Of a DNA stretch of 20,400 nt, positions 7,204-13,542 are shown piece after piece. Within the stretch, counting starts at the first letter, position 1, and every line of letters begins with the position of its first letter. The position numbers and the translations under genes were made by a program. Where the stretch lies: positions 1-20,400 of the IMG/VR virus record IMGVR_UViG_3300020204_000465. The stretch is one strand, 5' to 3'. The DNA is from a virus. A model generated the notes under the pieces. That model was given only the letters and a program-made list of their open reading frames with translations. It did no database searches and was not told the DNA's origin.

Positions 7204-8404
7204 GTTAGACGAACTGAAAGCAATACAAAGCGAGAAATCAGAAACAAAGCGTTCAGCACGCAAGCACCCAGAGGGATGGGAGCCTGGGATTACATGGAAT
7301 GGCAATGAAGGAACAGTCACGACGACTGGTATGCCAGCAGAGAATGCCCCAGACTGGGACGCTGTATTAAAAGTTTGGGGGCTTGACCCAGCAAACTTTG
7401 AAGTCGTAGAGCCAGTTCTTTTCAATGTCTGGGGAGACACCCTCGGCGTGCTCAACAGGCAGTGGAAGGGCAAGGTTGTTCGCAAGGGTGTAGAGCGTGG
7501 CGTTGACCTGAATGACCTGATTGATGAAATAAAAAGTCATAAGACGCGAAAAGTCACGACGTTTGATGGCGACACTGCACTTGTTGTGGGAATCTCAGAC
7601 ATGCAGATGGGCAAGGGTGAGGGCGGTGGATCTGAGGGTATCGTCCGAAGATTCTTGGCTGGTATCAACGAGGTTGAGCATCGCTGGAAAGAACTGATCA
7701 AGATTGGCAGGAAGCTAGATCGCCTCATAGTTTTGGGGCTTGGTGACCTCATTGAATCCTGCGACGGGCACTACGCCATGCAAACCTTCCAAAACGATCT
7801 TGATCGGCGAGAGCAGGTCAAGGTCGTGCGAAGACTTCTAGTCAGGGCACTAACCTCGTGGGCGAAGATTGCCCCGAGAGTCGTGGTTGCCTCGGTTCCG
7901 GGGAACCATGGAGAGAACCGACGGAATGGAAAGGCCTACACCTCATTCAGCGACAACGACGATGTTGCGGTGTTTGAGCAGGTTGCAGAGATTCTCGCTG
8001 CTAACCCAGAGGTTTATGGAAACGTAACATTTATGTTTTCGCAGGACGAACTTACGCTAACGATGGATGTTCACGGCACAATCCTTGGGCTTGCTCACGG
8101 GCATCAAGCCCGTCGGGGTGGTGCGGTATCTGCCGCAAAGATCAAGGCATGGTGGAAGGATCAGGCATACGGGATGCAAAGGGTTGCTGATGCAACAGTT
8201 CTGGTGACTGGTCACTATCATCACCTTTCAGTTCTTACCGAGGGGATCAGGACGCACATCCAGGCACCGTCTCTCGACGGTGGATCACAGTGGTTCACCG
8301 AGACGGCTGGTGTAAAGTCAGCGCCGGGGCTTCTCACCTTCACGATCAGCCAGCGCGGGTGGGATGACCTGCGGGTTCTTCCCTGCATTACCGAGAGCGC
8401 TTAA
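7196..8404 (+). CDS. Calcineurin-like metallophosphoesterase, actinophage type
   Basis: A 402-residue protein from GTG 7196 (GAGGGGAG about 10 bases upstream). An ATG at 7163 is in frame but has no ribosome-binding site and lies deep in the previous gene. Metal-site motifs are in order: D135-M-Q137, G183-D184 (GLGDLIESCDGH), G236-N237-H238-G-E240, H301-G-H303, and G339-H340-Y-H342. This is the two-metal phosphoesterase core. The first motif has Gln where most families have His (D-x-H). Segments such as DNDDVAVFEQV, AHGHQARRGGA and DGGSQWF look like a subfamily I recall from actinobacterial phages; its substrate is unknown, with a DNA end or cyclic nucleotide among the possibilities. Residues 1-115 are an uncharacterised N-terminal part. 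The gene overlaps the convergent connector gene by 17 bp. Confidence 0.88.
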   Translation: MSELDELKAIQSEKSETKRSARKHPEGWEPGITWNGNEGTVTTTGMPAENAPDWDAVLKVWGLDPANFEVVEPVLFNVWGDTLGVLNRQWKGKVVRKGVERGVDLNDLIDEIKSHKTRKVTTFDGDTALVVGISDMQMGKGEGGGSEGIVRRFLAGINEVEHRWKELIKIGRKLDRLIVLGLGDLIESCDGHYAMQTFQNDLDRREQVKVVRRLLVRALTSWAKIAPRVVVASVPGNHGENRRNGKAYTSFSDNDDVAVFEQVAEILAANPEVYGNVTFMFSQDELTLTMDVHGTILGLAHGHQARRGGAVSAAKIKAWWKDQAYGMQRVADATVLVTGHYHHLSVLTEGIRTHIQAPSLDGGSQWFTETAGVKSAPGLLTFTISQRGWDDLRVLPCITESA

Positions 8405-8954
8405 CGCTACTCGCAATATGTTTTTGAAGGGCCTTGCCGTATAGCGCGGCAAGGTCCTTCCCAAGGCTCTTAAGGGTCTTCTGCAGCGTAAAATATTGAA
8501 TACCCTCCTCAAAGAACCCATATAGTTCTTCTGGGTATTTAAAATATGGTTTTCCAGAATATTGGTCTATCGGATCTCCGCCATACAAGACCCGCATTGT
8601 TCCGTCTCTAGCAACTTGTTGCTGATAAATGCTGTATGGTGCGCCATCCTTAACCAGCGATCTTTGCAGGGTCCCAGTTTTAACCGGCGTCCCAAGACCA
8701 AATCCACCCTTGCTCCTGCCATCCTTGCCTCGTGGTCTGGTTTTTCTAAATATAGTTGCTAGGCTTGTTCCATACCGCCTGTGATAAATCGCTGACCTAA
8801 TCATGTCAAAGCCCCGACCCTGAAGCTTTACAAGGGCAGCCTTCGCCCGCTTGGTTTCAACTGCTTTTGCCAACGCACGAAGTGCAGCCATCGCCTCGTT
8901 AATTCCAGACAAACCAGCAGTGCGACTTCCGCGACCAATGGTCCTGTAGGCCAT
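8388..8954 (-). CDS. Head-tail connector / neck protein, HK97 gp10-like
   Basis: A 188-residue basic protein. Residues about 18-55 are a long Ala/Lys-rich helix. The later part has the gp10-family marks 'PVKTGTLQRSLVKDGAPYSIY' (P-V-x-T-G-x-L-x-x-S) and EELYGFFEEGIQYF (the usual Y-x-x-x-x-E-x-G). Family members complete the head-tail joint, or the tail end, in siphoviruses. Its ATG overlaps the previous gene's stop as TAATG (8956-8952), so translation is coupled. It is last of three connector genes, and its 3' end overlaps the convergent metallophosphoesterase by 17 bp. Confidence 0.75.
   Translation of the reverse strand: MAYRTIGRGSRTAGLSGINEAMAALRALAKAVETKRAKAALVKLQGRGFDMIRSAIYHRRYGTSLATIFRKTRPRGKDGRSKGGFGLGTPVKTGTLQRSLVKDGAPYSIYQQQVARDGTMRVLYGGDPIDQYSGKPYFKYPEELYGFFEEGIQYFTLQKTLKSLGKDLAALYGKALQKHIASSVKRSR
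8426..8460 (+). terminator. 14-bp hairpin downstream of metallophosphoesterase
   Basis: Arms 8426-8439 and 8447-8460 pair over 14 bp with one G-U pair, around a 7-nt loop TATAGCG. It starts 22 bp after the metallophosphoesterase stop and is followed by no T run, so it may cap the transcript's 3' end rather than be a classical intrinsic terminator. It lies wholly inside the coding region of the leftward connector gene. Confidence 0.5.
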
Positions 8955-9283
8955 TAGCGCTCTACCCGCTCAGCCCTGACGATGACATGGTGCTTGAGGC
9001 TCTCCTGCTCGATTCCGATTACCGTATATGAATAACCGTCTGCAGTAAGGACATCTGTCTGGCTGGGGCGATCTGTGCCAGTCAGAAATGGCAACCAAAA
9101 GCGATAGACCTGCCGCTCAATTGATCCGGTCCCCGTCCGGTCGTACGATCCCTGCTGTTGCTGGTAGTGACCCTTCTTCGTCCACACGGTAGAAGTTGTG
9201 ATTGTTGGAGTTCCGTCGGCGGCGTGTCCGGTTTGCCCCTTCCGAGTGAGTGTGACGTTTGTAGCAAACCCTGGCAGCGCCAT
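8954..9283 (-). CDS. Head-tail stopper-like connector protein
   Basis: A 109-residue, mostly beta protein (NVTLTRKGQTGHAADGTPTI, then QVYRFWLPFLTG and DVLTADGYSYTVIGIEQESL, ending VIVRAERVER). The size, the beta content, and the final 'x-L-x-A-x-G-x-x-Y-x-V-x-G' strand pattern are like SPP1 gp16/HK97 gp7-type stoppers, which close the portal channel until the tail attaches. The order adaptor, stopper, gp10-like, then tail completion is standard. It overlaps both neighbours by TAATG junctions. Confidence 0.66.
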   Translation of the reverse strand: MALPGFATNVTLTRKGQTGHAADGTPTITTSTVWTKKGHYQQQQGSYDRTGTGSIERQVYRFWLPFLTGTDRPSQTDVLTADGYSYTVIGIEQESLKHHVIVRAERVER

Positions 9284-10194
9284 TAGCGCACCGAGATAAA
9301 CCGATAAGGATCAAGAATGGTGCATGCAGCAGATGGAACCTGCAAGACACTTGCACCACTAGCCGGTTTGTCGGAATACATCTCCATCTCTCCAACGCGT
9401 AGTCGTGAAAGACCGGTCAGCCCCTGCTTCGCAAGGCTGTCTCTTGCAATCATGTCAACTGCGGTAAGTGCAACAGCATCCTTTATGTCTGTGGGCGTGT
9501 ATTGATAACCGTGGGTATAAGTGATTTGAGCCACAGGCTCAATAAGCCCAAGGGCTACAATCGCTGGGAATAGCGAGTAAGTCACGTTTGCAAGGCTCGT
9601 GATCTCTACATACCCACGGTCAGCATTGATGTAAATATCATTGACTGTAAACGCTGCATTCTGCTGATTGCTCACATAGACGACGAATGAACTGACGGCA
9701 ACAATCGGTTTTTCTCGGGGGTATACGCGACGACTCTTCTGATTCCAGACGTGGCGCTCAGTTGTTTGGCGATACTGGAAGGAATAGCCGACATAGGCAT
9801 CAACAAGTCTGGATGCAGTTCCAATAAACGAGTCAATCGCGGCATCGGTGAGGGCAGTGCCAGAGGCGTCGGTGAGATCGCCAAGTTGATAGTCTCTGAA
9901 TTCCTCAGCGGTCAGATATCCAAGGGTTTTCCCACGGGTCGTGGTATAGGCGCTTGCCGCGCTTGTGGAGCTGTTGAAGAGGCGATAGGTGTGGAAATGG
10001 CCCTCTGCGGCCCCCTCGTCGTCGTACTGGTATGTGCTTACGGTTGGAACAAGGGTCACAACCTGACCAAGGTTTGCCCACGTTCCTGTCTTGGCGTCGG
10101 CATCTGCCTTGGTGCTTGCCCTGCCGATCTCAATCTTGTTATAGGAAGCGATCTGCGTGGCGATATCTGTGACTGGGATCTGTACTCTGATCAT
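9283..10194 (-). CDS. Head-tail adaptor with N-terminal Fn3/Ig-like domain
   Basis: A 303-residue protein in two parts. Residues 1-88 (SYNKIEIGRAS..., W39 and LGQVVTLVP, then the motif HTYRLFNSSTSAASAY) have the strand pattern of a fibronectin type III or Ig-like module. Residues about 92-303 resemble gp6/gp15-type connector proteins: LTAEEFRDYQLGDLTD, then ALTDAAIDSFIGTASRLVDA, the helical bundle that binds the portal. The ATG has only a weak upstream AAGG but sits exactly 6 nt after a -10-like GACAAT, suggesting a leaderless transcript. It starts the three-gene connector operon. The adaptor call is fairly firm from order and helices; the Fn3 call is by eye. Confidence 0.72.
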   Translation of the reverse strand: MIRVQIPVTDIATQIASYNKIEIGRASTKADADAKTGTWANLGQVVTLVPTVSTYQYDDEGAAEGHFHTYRLFNSSTSAASAYTTTRGKTLGYLTAEEFRDYQLGDLTDASGTALTDAAIDSFIGTASRLVDAYVGYSFQYRQTTERHVWNQKSRRVYPREKPIVAVSSFVVYVSNQQNAAFTVNDIYINADRGYVEITSLANVTYSLFPAIVALGLIEPVAQITYTHGYQYTPTDIKDAVALTAVDMIARDSLAKQGLTGLSRLRVGEMEMYSDKPASGASVLQVPSAACTILDPYRFISVR

Positions 10195-10200
10195 GCCTTG

Positions 10201-10229
10201 ATTGTCGCGCGAATGACCCCTTTAGTCTA
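10201..10229 (-). promoter_or_regulatory. Candidate leaderless promoter of the connector operon
   Basis: -35 TAGACT (10229-10224), a 17-bp spacer, and -10 GACAAT (10206-10201); each hexamer has four of six consensus bases. The ATG at 10194 is 6 nt beyond, so the predicted +1 is its first base. The -35 is framed by two ACCCCTTT direct repeats. Confidence 0.42.
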
Positions 10230-10236
10230 CCCCTTT
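10216..10236 (+). repeat. Tandem direct repeats ACCCCTTT
   Basis: Two exact copies of ACCCCTTT at 10216-10223 and 10229-10236, 13 bp apart start to start. They overlap both ends of the leftward -35 and lie just upstream of the rightward glycosyltransferase promoter, as a shared activator or repressor site would. Confidence 0.45.
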
Positions 10237-10250
10237 TTGATCTACCACTA

Positions 10251-10259
10251 TGCTAGAAT
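10251..10259 (+). promoter_or_regulatory. Extended -10 promoter of the glycosyltransferase
   Basis: TGCTAGAAT, an extended -10 (TGnTAnAAT). No good -35 is present. The predicted start at about 10266 leaves a leader of about 13 nt that still contains the GGGAGG ribosome-binding site. Confidence 0.5.
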
Positions 10260-10278
10260 CTGGGCACAGGGAGGTTCA

Positions 10279-11145
10279 ATGGGCAAAAAGGCTAGAGAGA
10301 ATCGAGAGCGCCAGATCGCCGAGGAACAAGCCGCAGCTAGCCAAGATCTTCCGAAGGTCTGGGTATCCACGCCGTCCCTAGACGGGAATATGTCGTGGGG
10401 GTATACAAAAACTGTTCTTGACATTCAGCGTGCATGCTCTAAGTTTGGGCTGAAGTTTGGATGGCGAATTGTTTGGGGAAATTCAATCCTCCCGCTGGCA
10501 CGCAACAGGATTGTGCAGCAGTTTATGTCAACAGGATATGACTTTCTTGTCATGCTTGATGGCGATATTGAGGTTGATGCCAAGGACATCATGGGGGCAG
10601 TTCTTAGCGGCAAACAGTTTGTTGCAATCCCGTGCTCAAAGCGTGCAATGAACTTTGACCGCCTGCAGCAATTTACACTTGCTGCAGGAAAAGACGTTCC
10701 GTCACACTTCCTATCGTCTTACTTCTGCCCGCCAAACTTCATTGTAGGAGAGGATTCAACGAAGGATCTTGATCAGATAGCAACGGATCTTAATCTCGTG
10801 CGGGCAGAGAAGGTTGGAACTGGATGTGTGATTCTACACCGATCAGTATTTGAGAAGTTCCAAGAAGCATTCCCAGGCAGGGCTTATCTTGAGCCAAATA
10901 TGGAAGCAAAGGACCCCAAAAAGGCGGCTCCAATACAGACCTTTGAATATTTCCGTTACAGCAAGGATGCGGAGGGGTTCTTCATCGGCGAGGATTACAC
11001 TTTCTGCGAGGACTGGAAAGGGCTTGGCGGAGAAATCTGGCTCAAGGTTGATGCGATCACAAGGCACTATGGCCTTACTCACTTCTCATGGGATGCCGCC
11101 GCCCTGCAGCCAGTAAGCGTCAACTTTGACGGCGAGGCCGAGTAG
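10279..11145 (+). CDS. GT-A type glycosyltransferase
   Basis: A 288-residue protein with a charged 25-residue start, then an alpha/beta domain. LARNRIVQQFM is followed by a metal-binding DxD motif, D94-G95-D96, in FLVMLDGDIEVD. The C-terminal part has GTGCVILHRSVFEK and GEDYTFCEDWKGLGGEIW (acidic E238-D239), then H263 in DAITRHYG, the usual acceptor-side and final-His pattern of GT-A enzymes in phages. It would move a sugar from a nucleotide-sugar to a virion protein, phage DNA, or the host surface; the target cannot be read from sequence. The start has CAGGGAGG four bases upstream, identical to the HTH gene's start. It lies in opposite orientation between adaptor and capsid genes, and its last 26 bp overlap the convergent small gene. 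Confidence 0.83.
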   Translation: MGKKARENRERQIAEEQAAASQDLPKVWVSTPSLDGNMSWGYTKTVLDIQRACSKFGLKFGWRIVWGNSILPLARNRIVQQFMSTGYDFLVMLDGDIEVDAKDIMGAVLSGKQFVAIPCSKRAMNFDRLQQFTLAAGKDVPSHFLSSYFCPPNFIVGEDSTKDLDQIATDLNLVRAEKVGTGCVILHRSVFEKFQEAFPGRAYLEPNMEAKDPKKAAPIQTFEYFRYSKDAEGFFIGEDYTFCEDWKGLGGEIWLKVDAITRHYGLTHFSWDAAALQPVSVNFDGEAE

Positions 11146-11356
11146 TCCTTTTGCAACCGAGGTTGTAAGCCTCGTTTAAATTCTTCCTGTGGATGATGGC
11201 GATACCATTCTTAAAGTGGTAGCTAGTGCCATCTGGGAATACGATGTTGCCCTCCAGCGGACCCTGTACCTGCACCTTCTGAAATGGGTCGTATCTCTCT
11301 ACCGCTTGGCGCAAAATCTTCTTAGCCAGTTTATAGGGGTCTGTGGGATTTGTCAT
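11120..11356 (-). CDS. Small unknown protein in head gene cluster
   Basis: A 78-residue protein I do not recognise: a charged N-terminal helix (YKLAKKILRQAVERYDPFQ), a beta-like middle (GNIVFPDGTSYHFKNGIAII), and a basic tail (CKRTTRPRRQS). No Shine-Dalgarno precedes the ATG, but an extended -10, TGTTAGCAT, ends 6 nt before it. It lies between the capsid terminator hairpin and the glycosyltransferase 3' end, in the place where head decoration proteins or small connectors often sit. That location is the only functional hint. Confidence 0.6.
   Translation of the reverse strand: MTNPTDPYKLAKKILRQAVERYDPFQKVQVQGPLEGNIVFPDGTSYHFKNGIAIIHRKNLNEAYNLGCKRTTRPRRQS
11158..11177 (+). terminator. Weak terminator-like hairpin after glycosyltransferase
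   Basis: CGAGG-n7-CCTCG, followed by TTTAAATT, begins 13 bp after the glycosyltransferase stop. The stem is short (5 bp). It lies inside the coding region of the convergent small gene. Confidence 0.35.
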
Positions 11357-11362
11357 ATTCAG

Positions 11363-11371
11363 ATGCTAACA
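11363..11371 (-). promoter_or_regulatory. Extended -10 promoter of the small head-cluster gene
   Basis: Leftward TGTTAGCAT (11371-11363), a TGn-extended -10 that ends 6 nt before ATG 11356, placing the predicted +1 on the start codon. No -35 is recognisable; that position is filled by the capsid terminator hairpin. Confidence 0.42.
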
Positions 11372-11403
11372 GGAAGGGGTCGGGCTTTCGCCCGACCCCT
11401 TCC
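11372..11403. terminator. Perfect 14-bp hairpin between capsid gene and next gene
   Basis: The arms 11372-11385 and 11390-11403 are perfectly complementary over 14 bp (core GGGGTCGGGC/GCCCGACCCC) with a 4-nt loop: TTTC on plus, and GAAA, a GNRA tetraloop, on the minus strand that carries the capsid message. There is no T run on either side. It lies 22 bp beyond the capsid stop and most likely ends or protects the capsid transcript. Confidence 0.72.
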
Positions 11404-11409
11404 CAGATC

Positions 11410-11427
11410 AATCGTCAATTGACGATT
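11410..11427. repeat. 18-bp perfect palindrome over the capsid stop codon
   Basis: AATCGTCAATTGACGATT is its own reverse complement over 18 bp and includes two bases of the capsid stop codon. It is separated by 6 bp from the 14-bp hairpin. It could fold in RNA as a second 3' structure or serve as a binding site for a dimeric protein. Confidence 0.6.
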
Positions 11428-12661
11428 AGACCGTTACGCGAACCTTCGCGTTGAACTGCGGACCCTTGTTCGCAAGACCAAACATCACATACATGATGTA
11501 GAGGCGCGAAAGGGCACCGGCGACCCCAACAGGGATCTCAAGGGTCGTGATGCTATCCGCACCAAGGTACGGCATGCTCCACGTGTCCTCGTCCACGATA
11601 TACATATCGCGGTAGTTCGCGGTCGTTGGTGAGGTGACGGTGTACGAGCCGATTGCATCGCCAGCGACCGCAAGGAGCGGCAGGGAGCCAGCAGCCGTAA
11701 CGACCGAGCCGAACGTCGCACCTGCGGCCTGATCGGCCTGTGCAGGGGCGTTGTAACGGACAAGGTTCGTCAACTCATTGACGAGACCAGCGTAATCCGT
11801 TGGCGAGCATAGGATCGCCGACGGGTTTCCGCCGTTATCAAGCACCGAGGCAACAGCGGTGTTGATGGTCGCGAGATAGGCAGCGGTGCCCTTCGTCGCG
11901 ATTACACCAGAACCAGCGGCTGTCCCGAGGAGCTTGCGAAGACCATCAAACCCGTTCGCATCGTATGCGCCGAGCTCAGCGGTTGCGGCTGCACCAGTGA
12001 CGGTGGTCGCGTTACCCTGGAAGAGGGTCTTCTGAAGCTTGTGCGCAATGGCAGTGACGCCACCGGCAAGTTCAGATGAAAGACCATTGAATGGCGAGCC
12101 ACCCTGTGTAAGGGCGAACTGGCTCTTCAGCGTGATTCCTCGGCGGGTAGCAAGCACGGCGACATTGGTCGTCTGGCGTACATACGTGTTGGAATCATCG
12201 GTCACGGTGCCGGTCTCCGTCTGGAAGACGGCGTCACCGTAAGCGGTCTGCTGGTTGAACGCGTGCACGAGGCCGTTTGCAGGCTCCTTGCGGATGCGCT
12301 CAAAGAATGGGAAGCGCTTTACAAACAGCGAATAAAGGATTGGCTCAAGGTCCTGTCGGATAAGAGCCGTTCCGCCGCTGCTGTCCAGCAACTTCGTGAT
12401 GTTCGGATTCGCTGTCGCAAGTCGGTTAAGGATATCGGCCGAAGCCTGCTTCCCCGTCTCGCGACCGGCCTGGATGTCCAGAGCCTCACCGAGTTCAGCC
12501 GTGTTCATCTTTGAGAACTTCTTGCGAAGTTCGCGCTGAACGGCATATGCCTCGGCGACGTTGAGATCATCGCCAGCCTCGCGGCCGACGATTGCGGTGT
12601 CGTTCAAGGAATCAAGTCCCTTCTGAACGTCCTGCAGCTTCTCTCGAAGTGCGTCGCTCAT
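11426..12661 (-). CDS. Major capsid protein, HK97 fold
   Basis: A 411-residue protein. Residues 1-85 are a charged helical region (LREKLQDVQKGLDSL, then VQRELRKKFSKMNTAELGEA), as in delta domains that act as internal scaffold and are often removed by the prohead protease. The folded part follows: DLEPILYSLFVKRFPFFERI (N-arm), QTETGTVTDDSNTYVRQTTNVA and ITLKSQFALTQGG (E-loop and spine region), a Gly/Ala/Thr-rich domain, and the C-terminal ADSITTLEIPVGVAGALSRLYI. AGGAG lies 8-9 bases before ATG 12661, within the last codons of the protease gene 5 bp away. The order protease, capsid, connector supports the call. The gene ends in an 18-bp palindrome and a strong hairpin. Confidence 0.9.
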   Translation of the reverse strand: MSDALREKLQDVQKGLDSLNDTAIVGREAGDDLNVAEAYAVQRELRKKFSKMNTAELGEALDIQAGRETGKQASADILNRLATANPNITKLLDSSGGTALIRQDLEPILYSLFVKRFPFFERIRKEPANGLVHAFNQQTAYGDAVFQTETGTVTDDSNTYVRQTTNVAVLATRRGITLKSQFALTQGGSPFNGLSSELAGGVTAIAHKLQKTLFQGNATTVTGAAATAELGAYDANGFDGLRKLLGTAAGSGVIATKGTAAYLATINTAVASVLDNGGNPSAILCSPTDYAGLVNELTNLVRYNAPAQADQAAGATFGSVVTAAGSLPLLAVAGDAIGSYTVTSPTTANYRDMYIVDEDTWSMPYLGADSITTLEIPVGVAGALSRLYIMYVMFGLANKGPQFNAKVRVTV

Positions 12662-12666
12662 GTTTT

Positions 12667-13542
12667 TTACTCCTGTGCGTCAAGAAGACGCGCGATGAAC
12701 GGGTCAAGCCACGGGGCCTTCTCACCGTTCGTTGATTTTTCCGAATTGATTGCTACTTGCTTTCGGCCCATTGGGACGTTGATCATGCGACCAACTAGAT
12801 CCAGAGCCCTAGCAAGTTCTCCCTCGACCTTGGCCTTCTCCGCAGACAGTTCGGTAACCACGGACTTAACCGCAACGACCTCCTGCTGCGCAGCAATGGC
12901 TGCATCGAGCGCCGACTTGGCGATGGCAGCGACTTCCTCCAGAGAAGTAGCGGCAACATCTTCGGCAACCACATCTGAGGAGGCTTTGGCAGCAACCTCA
13001 GCAGGGGCTTCCTGAACGACCTCAAGGGTCACTTCAGAATCAGAAATTGGGGCCTCTTCCACCACTGGTTCGCCGTCCTTCTGGACGCCAAGACCAGCAA
13101 GAACCGCTTCACGGTCCTCATCGGTGAGATCGGCAAGAATCCCGTTGATGCCATTAAGGACCTCAGCGCTGACGCCACTCTTGTAGCGAGAGCTCTTTTC
13201 CCCATCGGCAACAGGAGCCTTGGGCTCCTCAGCGGGCTTCGGTGCGGGCGCTGGCTCAGGAGCCGGCGCTGGTGTGGGAGTTGGTGCGGGAGCTGGGGCT
13301 GGCTCAACAGCCTTCTCCACGATCTCCTCTGTTGCGACGGAAGCCTGGATCGCCTCAGGGGCGTCTTCCTCCTCCGTCTTCTCCGCCACATCGGCAGGAG
13401 CGGCAGGTTCAGCAGCTGGCTTCTCACCTTCGGTGCTGACAGTTACAGTCACGCGGGTCTTCTTTTCCGCGTCAACGACCTCATCCGCAGTGGCGGTCTC
13501 AACGACCTCCTCAGCGACGAGATCCTTCTCGGTCTCGGACAT
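12667..13542 (-). CDS. Possible internal-start scaffolding protein nested in protease gene
   Basis: An in-frame ATG (Met424 of the polyprotein) at 13542 is preceded by GAGGAG with 6 intervening bases, a better site than most starts in the window. It would give a 291-residue product, MSETEKDLVAEEVVE..., made only of the acidic/Pro-Ala linker and the helical scaffold region, which looks like a free-standing scaffold. Lambda C/Nu3 is the known precedent. The Pro-Glu-Ala linker codes by itself for GAGGAG-like strings, so this could be chance. Confidence 0.5.
   Translation of the reverse strand: MSETEKDLVAEEVVETATADEVVDAEKKTRVTVTVSTEGEKPAAEPAAPADVAEKTEEEDAPEAIQASVATEEIVEKAVEPAPAPAPTPTPAPAPEPAPAPKPAEEPKAPVADGEKSSRYKSGVSAEVLNGINGILADLTDEDREAVLAGLGVQKDGEPVVEEAPISDSEVTLEVVQEAPAEVAAKASSDVVAEDVAATSLEEVAAIAKSALDAAIAAQQEVVAVKSVVTELSAEKAKVEGELARALDLVGRMINVPMGRKQVAINSEKSTNGEKAPWLDPFIARLLDAQE

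Noticed and set aside
9751-10278. Long plus-strand open frame in front of the glycosyltransferase start
   Set aside because: It is antisense to the adaptor gene and has no ribosome-binding site. The glycosyltransferase has a clear promoter, SD and ATG at 10279, and homology-like sequence begins only after that.
13222-13305. Short repeats that could suggest a CRISPR or tandem DNA repeat array
   Set aside because: They are degenerate Pro-Ala codons without spacers; no CRISPR-like repeat-spacer pattern was seen anywhere.
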